From the NCBI GenBank assembly GCA_963575745.1, contig CAUYUJ010017971.1, positions 593,873 through 657,872 of the forward strand: DNA of 64,000 nucleotides, in the 5' to 3' direction. The translations under genes and the position numbers were made by a program. This document shows, in pieces, positions 30,426-41,119 of the stretch (its first letter is position 1; every line of letters begins with the position of its first letter). Under the pieces are notes generated by a model. It ran no database searches. It was not told where the DNA came from and worked only from the letters and a program-made list of their open reading frames with translations. Source of the stretch: Prorocentrum cordatum. Lineage: Eukaryota; Sar; Dinophyceae; Prorocentrales; Prorocentraceae.

Positions 30426-32194
30426 AAGAAGGGGAGGAGCACTGGCAGCGGCGGGAAGAGAGGCGGGAGGCTCCCCCCGGCGATCTCTCCGGGGGGGCGC
30501 CGCCAGTTCGGAGCGCACCATCTGCAGAAAAGCAGCCCATCGCTCGAGGACCGTCAGGAAGCGCAGACAAAAGCCCGCGTCAGAGCGGACGGGTTGCATG
30601 CTCCTCCGCAGATTGAATGATCAGGCGATTGCAAACATGGATCAGTGGGGGCTTGGATGAGCGACGGGTCCCGTTCCCATGGGGAATCGCGGATGTCCGC
30701 CGCCGAGCGAGGAGGCACCTGCCGCATTTGGGAATGCAAATCCATGGATCGCTAATCCATGTTTGCGCGCCCCCGAAGTGAGGGAGACGTACGGTAGAGG
30801 GAAACAATTACTGAACACTCCCCCTCCCCCCCGAACTCGAAGGTGGCACGCGGAGGGGAGACCGCGGTCGAGGTGCAACTCATCAGACCCACCGCCAACG
30901 TTGAACATTGGGTGGAGGGGGAGGCGTTGACAGATGAATGTGGCATGAATGCTCGCTATTTTTTCCGAGGCCTGTAAGACTCGGGTTCGGGGACTCGGGT
31001 TGGCCTGACGGGGCCGTCAGGAAAGCGACGAGGCCCAGTCCGAAATGTGACGCGAACTCTTGCTGCAAACATCCAACGCAGACTGGACCGTCAAAGTTCA
31101 AGACGGGCCCGTTAAAAAACGGCGGCAAACCCTAGTTCCGGCAAACTCGAGTCTCACGTTTCCGCGAAAGGAATGAGGGAGGGGTGTGTGAAATGCTGGC
31201 AGACCATTAGGGGCTACATTTCGGTGACAGGGGGGAGGGGGGGGCGCCATGGTGACCTTGGAACTGCGTGGGGCTGGTCAGGGTGGATATGTGACAGATG
31301 AATTGGGCCAGTTTGGAATCTAGGATTCTCGTGGGTGCCTTCTTGGAATGTCTGAGGGTTACACTGGAATTCCCTTTAGGCCATCTTGGAAGCCTGTTGG
31401 GAGCCTCAACGAAGGCTTTGGGAGACCTCTCTGAGTCGTCTTGGGACTCGTTGGGGGACCTCTTGGGCCGTCTTGGCACTCTCTTGGGCCCTCGAGGGGC
31501 TCTCTGGGGCCCCTCCGGAAGCTCTCTGGGGCCGTCCTGATAGCCTACTGGGGCGTTCTGGGCTCGTGTTGCAATTTTCTGTGGGCGTGTTTGGACCGTC
31601 TTGGGGCCCTCTGACGCGCTAGCACGTGGGAAGCGCAGACATACAATAGCTGTAGGTGCTTAACTTGTTTGGGTTATCTGAGGCCCCTCTTGGAGCCTCT
31701 CTTGAGGCACCGTGTGGCCTCTTGGAGTCGTCTTGGTGTCATCTCAGAGCGTCTTGAGCCATGATGGGATGGGCCGTCTTGGCGGCCTCTTCGAAATCTC
31801 TTGGGGCCCATAACCCCCCCGAGATCCAAAAAGGGCACGCGGACTCTGGGTGGGCAAAATTTTACTTGGGAGAGGTGGGTTTTGAAGTAGTGCGCCTTCC
31901 ATGGGTCTAGGGACCGTTTCGCCCGTTATCTGATGCAGACATAGATATGGAGCCCACGGCCCACGCTTGTGGTATGAAACTCTTCACGCGTGAGGTGCTG
32001 GAGATCAAGCTGCTGCCGGGATCAGGGCTGCTGCTTCGCAAAACCGCAGTTATTGTCGCGACATTCCCGCTGGCTCCGGGCAAATAGGCGGTCCCAAAGA
32101 CTGAGCGACTGGGGTGCACGCCCCCCCGCGGGCGCCCTGCCCGGGACGGCGCGCGAACGGGCACCTGCGAGCACTCCCGACCTCACCCTCCCTC
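30426..32194. other. No gene seen; degenerate TCTTGG repeats
   Basis: 30426-31290 shows nothing I can assign. From about 31300 to 31810 the sequence repeats variants of TCTTGGGCCCTC and CTCTTGGAGCC at irregular spacing, like 6.8-7.0 kb. Open frames here are short and without recognisable motifs. Confidence 0.5.
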
Positions 32195-32364
32195 TACAGT
32201 GGAGGCCAGTCCACAAGAAACCTACCACCAGAAACCCAACCCTGAGACCCCAGGACCTCCATCGAGTTTTGGTGTGGGAGCGTCACGCTGTCCATCGCAA
32301 ACCAGCCAAACCCACGAAACCCTGGAGGCAAGCAGGGTGCCTCTTGGCATGGGCCCCCACTGCA
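32195..32364. mobile_element. M3c, Tc1/mariner-like element
   Basis: The ends are TACAGTGGAGGCC and GGGCCCCCACTGCA. It shares CCTGAGACCCCAGGA and CTGGAGGCAAGCAGGG with M3a and M3b. 170 bp. Confidence 0.75.
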
Positions 32365-32720
32365 GAGCAGCAGCGTGCGCGCACCCCTGCGGCCCCCGCC
32401 GTCAGCGGTGGGGGCCGAGCTGCAGGCGCGGGCGCCGGGCGCTGCTCGCGGCGCCGCGGGGGCGCGCGAGGCGCACGCGGCCGGCTGGGTGCCGGTCCAC
32501 GCGGCCGCCCGGCGTGCGGGGGCGCGCCGGCGGCCGACGCCGCCTGCACCAGCGACAGCGGCAGAGGATGCGGCGGCATCCAGGGCGGCGGCGGCGGCAG
32601 CAGCAGCGACGGCGACGTCGGAGGCTGGCACCTGCGGCGCGGCGGCGCTCGCAGCGGCGGCGGCGGCGGCAACGGCGGCGACGATACGACGGCAGCGGCG
32701 AAGGCGACAAAAGTGCCTTG
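32365..32720. repeat. GC-rich (GGC)n-like tract
   Basis: GCG/GGC/GCA-rich low-complexity DNA. The Ala- and Arg-rich open frames on both strands are not credible genes. Confidence 0.6.
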
Positions 32721-32981
32721 GAGATTGCAGGGATCTTTGAAACTTGCATGCTGCCGTGAAGAGGTGCAGATGATAGCTGGAGGGATCAAGGCGATCCTGT
32801 GGAGCATGGCTCTGCAGGACCTGGAGCGCTTTACGAAGGAAGACTTGTTTTCATCCGCCACCGTGCCGCTGGGCACGGAATGGGCGTGTCCTCAGGTCCT
32901 TTGCCCAATCCCCTGAGCCTCAGTCCTCAGTCCTGAGGAGTGTTTCAGGGGCCCGGACCCCAATTTCCGAAATCTCCTGGG

Positions 32982-32990
32982 GCTTGGCGC
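32982..32990. repeat. LINE B target site duplication, 5' copy
   Basis: GCTTGGCGC, repeated at 39160-39168 next to the poly(A) tail. Confidence 0.7.
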
Positions 32991-33007
32991 AGCCATTTCG
33001 GCTCGAG
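32991..33007 (+). promoter_or_regulatory. Spliced-leader-like 5' end of LINE B
   Basis: The element begins AGCCATTTCGGCTCGAG. The dinoflagellate leader has AGCCATTTTGGCTCAAG: 15 of 17 bases agree. It starts directly after the target duplication. Confidence 0.65.
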
Positions 33008-33115
33008 CTGATTCAGGTGACAAGTTCCTCAGCTCGAGATTGCACTAGCTGTCTTCGAAGTGGCGGCGCTAGTGCGGGCCAAAGTTGGCACTATTTCAGT
33101 CACTGACCTCCAGCG

Positions 33116-34196
33116 ATGTCAGGTGATGGTTCCGTATTGCGAGGCGCTCGATTGCCTTTCTGGTCTTGTACGCGGTGCACTCGCACCGCGAACTGGGCTT
33201 GCCGTATCAAGTGTGCTTGTGGTGCTCCTGCTCCTATGCGCGTGAAGCAGGCGGCGCGCAAGAGCGAGAAGGAGTATTTGTCGCAGCCACGTACGAGTTC
33301 AGCGAAGCTTCCTGCAGGACAGTGGGCCAAGGGTCCACCAGGGCAGGCTGACCTCATCTCTCAGATCTCGGCGGCGCTGGACAAAAAGTTCGATCAGAAA
33401 ATCAAGCAGGTGCTCAAGGAGAAGGGCAGTGGCTTATCGAATGTCCCTCATGGTGGCCCTGCTGGTGATAGCCAGGATGCACCTCCTTCTGACGACGAGC
33501 TCAAGGCAGCCAGGATCGAGTCCCTGGAGAATGCCCTCGGCCACCTCAAAGATGTCGATGATTCGGATCCCGCCAAGCCGTGCATCATTGAGCAGCTCCG
33601 AGTGGCACGCAAAGATATGCGTGACAAGAAGCCAGTTCTACAGCAGCACACTACGATCGCCTTGAGGCTCCTGTCTGCAGAGAAGAGGTTGTCGAAAACC
33701 AAGGAGTCTGTGGAGGCGCAACAAAAGGTCATCTTCGATGCTCAAGCAGCTTTGGTTCTGTTGCAGGAGAAGGAAGCCACTCTTCAGCGTGAGGTTGTTG
33801 CGCTCGGAGAAGAGTTGCGACGTGCCATGCCTGATGCGGGATGCCCCCCCGTGCACGACCTCTCCCTCGATCAGCAGGTGCTCGATGCGCACCCAGAGGT
33901 CAAGGCGATGGTACAGAATCCTGCGTTCGAACAACTCAAGAAGCTGCATGAGGAGGCTACTAGGTCTCGGTCTCCGTCAAGCCGCACCTCCTGCAGCGGA
34001 GCCAGCTGCAGCTCCTGAAGGCGACGGCGACTCAGCCATGGATATGGATGGTCTCTCTGCCGAGGATGTGGATCGACTATTCGCGGCCACAGGTGGGCAG
34101 GGTGACAAGCGAGTTTTCGAGGCCATGTTGCAGGAGATGGGAGTCAAACGTTCTCGGCTCGCAGCATCTCAAGATCCTGGCCAGCAGCCAGGGTAG
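33116..34196 (+). pseudogene. LINE B ORF1: RanBP2-like finger, coiled coil
   Basis: The frame from ATG 33116 runs 300 codons to 34018. Residues 16-36 (FWSCTRC, TANWACRIKCACG) give the RanBP2-like finger pattern seen in LINE A. KGPPGQ follows near residue 73, then a long charged helix (residues of about 160-245) likely to be a coiled coil. Near 33960 the sense passes to another frame, which gives DGDSAMDMDGLSAEDVDRLF and a basic end, stopping at 34196. That tail resembles the acidic tail of LINE A ORF1. A single frameshift therefore separates the helix from its natural C-terminus. The expected role is RNA binding in the retrotransposition complex. Confidence 0.75.
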
Positions 34197-35100
34197 CTAC
34201 CACCATGTTCATCTATGTGGCCGACCTGTGTCATCTCGAGGCCTGGTGGTGCCACAGCGCAAAGGCAGTTCAAATTTTTGCGGCGCTCCAGAAGCGCCGC
34301 TCTCGCCCCCAAGTTTCTTCCGCAAGCGGCTAGCGAAAAACAAGCCTTGCCAGGACGCACCTAGTGATGGTGCAGCGAATGTTGTGCGGAGTTCGGCTGA
34401 TGAGGTTCAGTTTTTTGAGTCGTTCCATGGCAATTGCAGATCGACGTTGCTGGAGCGGCTCAAGACCTCAGACTCTCTGAATGTGCGTGCCCAAGAGATA
34501 GGCACTGCGGTTGATGACATCCCAGATCTCCAGCGTTCGGCGCGCACACTGGGACACCGAGTGTTGTGCAGCCCTTCGTTTACACGACAGATGGGATCTT
34601 TCTCGGCAGGGGCGGTTGTCGTCGGCAATCAGCGCATTGGCATTCGTTGGAACCCTGATGGTGGAGAGCTGGTTAAGGGCCGCCTGATGCCAATTAAAAT
34701 AGATATTCCTGGGTGGCCCGAGCTAACAGTATACTCGGCATACATGTACACGGCGGTGGGTCTTGACGCGGCCAATATGCATATCCTGAAAGTTCTAGGC
34801 AGTAGTATTTTCCAGGTGCATGGATCCATTTTGCGCGGCGCTGATTGGAATGTAGACGCACGGGCTATTGAAGAGTCAGGTTTCACGAGGAAGGCTGGGC
34901 TCATTGCAGCTGTTCCTACTAGACATACATGCATAATGTCGAGCACGGCCTCCACACTTGACTATTGCTTATGCTCTCATGATATGGTTCGCGTGGTAGA
35001 TAAGATCAGAGTACTTCAGTCATGACACGGCGGACCGCAAAAGCCTGTGCGACTCCATATTCGCCCAGGAGTGCTGGACCTTCGGCAGTTGGTATATTGT
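34197..35100 (+). pseudogene. LINE B ORF2: AP-type endonuclease
   Basis: The frame open from 34048 contains the endonuclease motifs in order: LNVRAQEIGTAVDDIP (Gln-Glu), ILRGADWNVDARAIEESGF (the GDFN position), STLDYCLCSHDM, and after an in-frame TGA at 35023, HGGPQKPVRLHIRP. The last matches HPHAPVRL of LINE A. The TGA lies between the third and last motifs, so a full endonuclease cannot be made without readthrough. It would nick target DNA in an active element. No separate start codon near the ORF1 stop is convincing. Confidence 0.75.
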
Positions 35101-36705
35101 TATCATGCTCGTTTGTCTGTGCTACCACCGCATGGTCCTCGCAGGCAACCTAGGTCGCACGTTGCTGCTCGAACTCTTGCACATCAAGCGGTGCACTCTG
35201 CCACGTATTGTTATGTTGGAAAGGCATGGCGACAACTCAACCACGCATGGGCGATCTTTCTTCAGGATGCTGGGATGGAAGTATCAGATGTCCTGGACTT
35301 CCCGCTCAAGACGCTTACACGATCACGCTACCTCGTTAGACGCTGGGCACCAGTCCTGGAAAGAAAGTTCTCCACCGACGACCAGGTGCAGACATGCAGC
35401 GGATGGCAGTGGTTGTACCGAGTGTGGCATGAGTTCGAAGTGCTAGTTAAGGAATCCCCGTGCTCGGCCATTAACCCTGGGGCACTCAGTCTGCATCAGG
35501 CTTGTATGACTGAAGAATGTCCAGGTGAGGGGCTCGATGTGCGATTGGATGCTCAGGCCATGGCTGTTCGAGATCTTTTGTGTGCGTATCCTGATAAGCA
35601 TGATCATCCTTGGTGGGAACAGGCATCGTATTTTGGTGATCAGCTTGCTGTCGAATTCGAGGCCTCAACTACCTTGGTGAACAAATTACGCAGCCAGTCT
35701 TGGAACGAATGGTGTGATCAAGCACTCAAGGGCTCAGCTAAGATGATGCATAAGATCACTCGACTTCAGAAGGTATGGTCCCCTAGTGTCGTTGAACGTG
35801 CGCCAGGTACGTTCTCAAGCAGCCCCGATGATGTTTTAGCGTCTGAGGCAGAAGCTCTTCAAATTCAATGGCAGGCCAGCTGCCGACCTCCTGTTGCAGA
35901 AGTTCCTGATCGTGAGTGTTTCCCTCGTGCCACGATCGAAGAGATTCGAAGTGCGGCAGGCAGATTCAGCCAGCACACGTCATCGACTCTAGACGGCTTT
36001 CACCCCAGGCACATAAGTTTGCTAGGCGACGCAGGCCGTGCCACTCTTGCTGTCGTGTTTGAACCAGTGGAGAGACTTGGGCTCTTCCCACGACATGTTA
36101 TGCGGATGGTCTTCCCGCTGATTGACAAACCAGCTGGATGACATCGCCCAATTTTGTTGCCAGCTAGCTTTGTGAGAGTGTGGGACAGGCTTCGCCGACC
36201 GCAGCTGGACCCCTTCTTCGAGGCTACGCAGAGGGACGTCTGGGCCTTCGGAGCTGGCAAGAGTGCTGAATATTGTGTATGGGCCCAGTCAGTTCTTTCG
36301 GAGGTTGCCCACGTCAAAGACCAGGTTATCTTAGGGGTTCAATGGGATGGTAAGAAGTATTATAAGCCTTTCCAACTCGATCTATTGCGGGATCGGGCGT
36401 ACAGGCACGGTATCCCTAAAGTCATCGTGAAGACTATGTATAACCTGTGGCGTTGCCCTAGGTTGGTCAGACTGGGATATGCTTTTCACCCGGTGGCGTA
36501 CTTCGCGTGCAGCGGGTTACCAGCGGGCGATATGTTTAACGATGCATGTGTCAAGGTGTATGCTTTGGAGTCCTTTGATGCTTTCACGAGTAGACACCCA
36601 AATATAAGGCTCTCATCATACATAGACGATGGTACGTTATTGGCAGTAGGCAGTAAGATCAGCTAACTACGTGACGTCCCTGAAGCAGCAGCAGATTTCC
36701 ATATA
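35101..36705 (+). pseudogene. LINE B ORF2: linker and reverse transcriptase
   Basis: Same frame as the endonuclease. A linker of about 280 residues leads to SSTLDGFHPRHISLLGD (36,0xx) and VFPLIDKPAG, where an in-frame TGA at 36139 replaces the codon before HRPILL. LINE A has KPDGGRRPIGL at this point. Downstream come YYKPFQLDLLRDRAYRHGIP, CSGLPAGDMFNDACVK (motif B) and LSSYIDDGTLLAVG (motif C, YIDD, about 36610-36650). A TAA at 36664 ends the stretch. The catalytic DD is present. The frame never shifts here; the damage is point mutations to stop codons. Confidence 0.8.
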
Positions 36706-38380
36706 ATGTTCAAGCTCGAGCTTAAAGCGGATATATCGGATAGCAAGGCAATCACTATCGCGAGCTCGCAGTCGCTAGCTCGGTCGTTAGCACGTCAGCT
36801 ATATGTAAGAGGTCTCCCGAAAGGTACGGTTACATCGACTTCGCTCAATCTTGGGGTGGATTTCTCTCCTGGGCAGCGTCGGTCGGCTAAAGGTGCGCTC
36901 CAAAAACGTCGGCAAAGGTTTCGGCAGTTTAAGCTTCGTCATCTTCGAGTCCTTCGGTATCGAAAGAAACTATCGCACGGAAAGCATCGGATGGCGGTAA
37001 TTCACACTGCTGGACTGAAGCCAGCATTATATTATGGCAGTGCAGTGCCCAGCATGAGTGACAACGAGCTCAAGCGGGCTCGAGCTACGTTGCTCAGTTT
37101 CAAGTCATCCTCCCATCGAGGGGCCTCGCTCGTGGCCAAGTGCGTGCTCCATGGCGACCCCGTGGCAGATGTGGCTGTTGCTCCTGCTGTTCAGTGGGCT
37201 GTTGCAGTCTGGCAATCGGCGGTCGCACCCGAGCGCGCCCTATTTACGCTCGATGAGCTCACGCACATGTATGACACGATTTCTTCTCAGTATGCGCCAG
37301 GACAAACATGGAGACAGTCCAGGGGCCCAATTTCCAGGATGATGCTGAGTTTGAGACGTATTGGGTGGGAAGTAAAGAATGTTACTGAGTGGGTGGATGA
37401 TCGTGGCATCGAGTACTCGCCCCTGTACACATCACCATCTCTCATCAAGCACCTCCTGTGTCAGGCAGTACAGCGCACTCATGAGCGTACGATGGCCAGC
37501 TTAGCAGGTTTACCTGCACATGAGAATGGTAGCCAAGCACGCGTGTGTGTAGACATTGTGCGCACCATGGCATGTAGATCTAAGAAGTTTAGTGCACGCC
37601 AGAAGTATGCTATCACAAGTTGTTTTACGAAGGCAGTTTTTACGAATGATCGCCTTCGCGCACTAGGATATGAGTCGGATGGCCTTTGCCCTTTGTGTGG
37701 ACAGCAGGACAGCCTGCACCATAGGCTGTGGTGCTGTCGAGCTCAGGGGTGTGTGGAGGCTCGAGAGGCGGCGGCTAGCTTGGAGATAATCGCGGAGGGT
37801 GCTCAGACAGGGCGTGAAGACTTATTTTGGACTCGCCTCATGTTCCTGCATCCGTCGTGCAATGTTGCTCCTCCGACCGACCAGCTGTATCCCACATTTC
37901 AGACTGCGAATGGCGAGCCTCTCGTCGACTACTCGATTTTGAGTGCTGCGTCGGATGTCGTCGTCGACGGTTCGTGTACTCGAAGTCCGATTCGAGAGTT
38001 GTCGAGGGCCGCCTACGCAGGAGTGTTTCTGACTGAAGGGTCAGAGGAAGTCATAGCTAGGTTTAAGGGCCCTGTGTGGCCGTCGCTACTCCAGACTCCT
38101 CAGGCTGCGGAGCAGATGGCTATCATTGCGCCCGCTGTTGCAGTACGTGTGCATGTGCAGACGCATTCGGACTGTCTAGGAGTTGTCAGGATACACAATC
38201 AGAGTTCGTCCCAAGTGTTGGCTGGACGATCGAAGTACGCTGGCTTGAAGAGAGGTTTTTTTATGAGCTCGAAGGCTCTGAGTTTGTAGGACATGCACAT
38301 CACACACACACCAGCGCACAGAAGCTCTGAAGTCACTGACTCGCTCCACCAGCAGAACGTAGAATAGCACGTGCGAACGA
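36706..38380 (+). pseudogene. LINE B ORF2: knuckle and RNase H
   Basis: The same frame continues from 36667. It has a thumb-like region, then LCPLCGQQDSLHHRLWCC (about 37683-37735), a zinc knuckle equal in position to CRLCGAAPGTMHHRHHVC of LINE A. RNase H follows: VVVDGSCTRS (about 37960), AAEQMAIIAPAV and HSDCLGVVR. After a TAG at 38287 comes HITHTPAHRSSE, and after a frameshift near 38350, ANDMDDRLAKHALEM (about 38375). These correspond to the acidic residues and the final motif of LINE A RNase H (VPAHR, GNRRADTRAKEG). Confidence 0.75.
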
Positions 38381-38381
38381 C

Positions 38382-38957
38382 ATGGACGATCGGCTTGCTA
38401 AGCACGCTCTGGAGATGTACGCGCGGGAGAGCCCAGGGGACCTTGAGCAGCTTGATGCCCTGTTTGGCAAGGCCCGCGCTGTGGCCCGTGTGGTTGGGAG
38501 CGTTCTTCCCCTTTTCCCGTTTTCCCAGTTTCCTGAGAGACCCAAGGTCCCCAGGCCCCGTGATGTAGGTGCGAGGAGATGGCGCGCCTGGACAGCAGTA
38601 CCTGGTGCAGCAGGCTCCTTCATATGTCATGATTGTCATGCGCGTGTCAAAGGCACATGTGCTGAGAAGCTCGACATGTCTGGTTGTCCTGGACGGAGGG
38701 GTAATTTTGCTGTCCTGAGGGACCATCAAAAGCTTGAACACTCGCTGATCTTTGCGAGACTGTCGAGCGGCCCGAGTTTGATTTGTTGCAGACGCTGTGG
38801 TGCATACAGCACGGAACGGCTCAGTTGTAAGTTGGAGCAGGTCTGTTTTGGTCGGACTTGCTCTGCTACTGCGAAGTGCAGGCTCGGACGGATGATGCGG
38901 GGCCTACACCCGAAATCCGACCGAGCACCAGGTGTAGTGTTGTGCTCCATATCTTAA
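38382..38957 (+). pseudogene. LINE B ORF2 C-terminal Cys/His module
   Basis: A 191-codon frame follows the end of RNase H. It contains SFICHDCHARVKGTC, then RDHQKLEHSLIFARL, PSLICCRRCGAYSTERL and SCKLEQVCFG. The Cys-x2-Cys pair, the preceding His-x-Leu and the final L-x3-C-x-G are shared with the LINE A module at 9.7-10.0 kb. Two Cys-x2-Cys units suggest zinc binding. Its place after RNase H in two elements argues that it is a real domain of ORF2. Function unknown; nucleic acid binding is a guess. Confidence 0.55.
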
Positions 38958-39159
38958 GTGATGTGGACCGACTGCGGCTGCTGCAGACCCAGCAGCTGCC
39001 CCGTCGTGCTGTCTTCCTCTCCCACCCTCGGGGGGACGCCCCTGATGGGGGACTGCTCCCAGGGCTGGAGGCCATTCGTGCGAGAGCGGCCGCGAGGGAG
39101 CAGGCGAACTCTGGTGGTTAAACGAATAATGTTCTACCCCTTGCGGGCAAAAAAAAAGA

Positions 39160-39168
39160 GCTTGGCGC
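39160..39168. repeat. LINE B target site duplication, 3' copy
   Basis: GCTTGGCGC follows the A run at 39149-39157. Confidence 0.7.
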
Positions 39169-39830
39169 GTGTCCCCTCGGCGTTGGGAAATGGTGGCGTG
39201 TGCCTTTTCCGGGGCCACGAGGGCCCCAAGCGGCCTCCAAGACGGCATGAGAGAGCCCCGAGACACCCAAAGATCGGCACAAGACGCCCAAGACGCCCCC
39301 AGACGGCCCAAGAGGCCTCCAGGACGCCCCAAGAGGCCTCCAAGAGGCCTCCCAAGAGGGCCCCAAGAGGCCAAAATCATTGATTTGTCTTAGGTTTCTG
39401 GAGGTTTTTGGCTTGCTCACCGCTTCGACTTCCCGACGCTCCCAGACGGCCTCAGAGGCCCTCAGGACCGCCTCAAAACGGACCAAGAGGCCTCCAAGAG
39501 GGCCCCAAAACGGCCCAAGAGGGCCCGATGACTGCCCAAGAGGGGCCCCAAAAATGCCCATGAGGGCCCCACGACTGCCCCCAAAGGAGCCCAACAGAGG
39601 GAACACGAACCGAAAGTCCGAGCCTTCCACCCCAAGAGGACCCCAGGTGGAGGCACCAAGTGGCGCCCAGGAGGCCCCAAGCGGCCCCCCAAGAGGCCCA
39701 AACGAGGCCCCAAGAGGCCCACGAGAGGACCGAAGAGGCCCCCCAAACCCCCAAAAACGGCCTCCAAGAGGCGTTCAAACTGCCTCCAAAGAGGCCCCGA
39801 GAGGCCTCCTCCCACGAGATCCCAACGAAC
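39169..39830. repeat. Degenerate CCCAAGAGGCC repeat
   Basis: Many copies of CCAAGAGGCC and CCCCAAGAGG at irregular spacing. It is the reverse complement of the TCTTGG family at 6.8 and 31.3-31.8 kb. Gln/Arg/Pro-rich frames here are not genes. Confidence 0.75.
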
Positions 39831-40340
39831 ATCCAATAGGCTTCCTGCCGACAACCCACACACGGTGGCGGGATGGGCCGAAGGTCATCAGAGACTCTTC
39901 GATAATTCTACGAGGTCTGCCGGAAGCAGGTATCAGAGACCGCAGTGATGTTGTATCCTCCGCTGGATTGCCAGGTTGAACTGACTCAGAGGCGATATCA
40001 TAACCTTCTCCCTCGAGGATTGACAGAAACACCTTTTTGGCAAAACGCTCTTTAGCGCAAACTGCTGGGGCACTCCATGGGGTGGCGCGGCACCGCATTC
40101 CGAGTGCACCCGAGCGGAAGCACTAATCGACGTCCCCAAACAACCGAATGTATCCGGCGAGAAGCATGTCATCGGCACACGGTCGGTCCACCTGTGGCCC
40201 TCGGCTATGCCTAAGACCCCCCCCCCGTGGTGACTCGGATAACAAGCTCGTGCTCCTGGGCAGTTTCTTTATCAGAACGTACTCCTCTAGCATCAATCGA
40301 GGCCTCCCATATGGAGTCCGCGTAGACGAAGTCAGAAGAT
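39831..40340. other. No gene seen
   Basis: Mixed-composition DNA with a C run at 40218-40225. Nothing assignable. Confidence 0.5.
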
Positions 40341-40480
40341 CGCGCCGCATCGCCAATGCATCGGCGATGCATCGTTGATGCATCGTCGACGTCGGCAACG
40401 CATCGGCGACGTCGGCGCGGAGAAAATGCTGCTCCGCATCGAGCCGCATCAGCGATGCAGAGGCGATGCGGCGCGATCCT
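40341..40480. repeat. Palindromic GCATCGGCGATGC cluster
   Basis: Repeated short palindromes: CATCGCCAATGCATCGGCGA, GATGCATCGTTGATGCATCG and GACGTCGGCAACGCATCGGC. Related palindromes occur at 55.46 and 63.10 kb. Confidence 0.75.
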
Positions 40481-40888
40481 CCGACCCCGTCTGCTCCGAT
40501 CCCACTCGGGAGGCCTCCAAGCCAAGCTCTGCCAGAAACCATCATCTGCGAACCATTCGGGGATGGACAGAATCCCCTTTAGCAAAACGTGGTTTAGTGA
40601 AAGCGACCTCGGGCCATAACCTGGCGGGCGCAAGCCTGGAAAATGACGGCCGCGGCGCCCTCTCGAGAACCGAAACCGGACAATTCACGAATCGACGTGT
40701 CAGGGTGGGGGTTCTGTCCACCCCCGAACCATACGGGAGACCGTGCGGGCACGGGCCACCGAGCCACCGATGCTGGAGCCGGGTGACCTCACAGCCGGCC
40801 TTAGGCACGGCACGATCAGGGGACCGGCGCAACGAACCCAAAGCAAGCTGCACAGTTTCCCCCGGGGCCGTAGGCGACCCAAGGAGCA

Positions 40889-41006
40889 GGAGGAGGAGGA
40901 GGAGGAGGAGGAGGAGGAGGAGGAGGAGGAGGAGGAGGAGGAGGGAGGAGGAGAAGGAGGAGGAGGAAGGAGGAGGAGGAGGAGGAGGAGGAGGAGAGGG
41001 TTTGGC
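40889..41006. repeat. (GAG)n array
   Basis: GAG/GGA microsatellite just upstream of LINE C. Confidence 0.95.
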
Positions 41007-41119
41007 CCTGGTCCCGTTTTCTGGAAGAGAGAGTTCCAGCACATTCGAGACCGAACGATGCCCAACCCCAGGCGAGTGCCATTCTCTCTGTACATTCTTT
41101 GGCACCGCGCCCATCATCC

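Larger units (their letters stand above)
32991..39159 (+). mobile_element. LINE B, full-length non-LTR retrotransposon
   Basis: A 6.2-kb LINE flanked by a 9-bp target duplication and ending in a poly(A) tail (from 39149). Order: leader-like 5' end, about 125 bp of 5' UTR, ORF1 (33116-34196 across one frameshift), ORF2 (about 34200 to 38957), 3' UTR. The 5' UTR and ORF layout match LINE A (for example CTTCGAAG then TAGTG in both 5' UTRs). Its GC content is visibly lower than that of LINE A. ORF2 has four in-frame stops in the main frame and one frameshift near 38350, so this copy is dead. It is older than LINE A or was damaged after insertion. Confidence 0.85.

Noticed and set aside
29222-30660. 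Poly-Ser, poly-Leu, poly-Pro and Arg/Glu-rich frames of 100-280 codons.
   Set aside because: They follow the CTC and GGA microsatellites, with no non-repetitive domain.
31750-31768. A second leader-like match, CCATCATGGCTCAAG on the minus strand.
   Set aside because: It lies in the degenerate TCTTGG repeat, with no frame or element start after it. Probably chance.
41099-41101. TTG as the start codon of LINE C ORF1.
   Set aside because: Nothing supports a non-ATG start. The ORF1 5' end is left uncertain.
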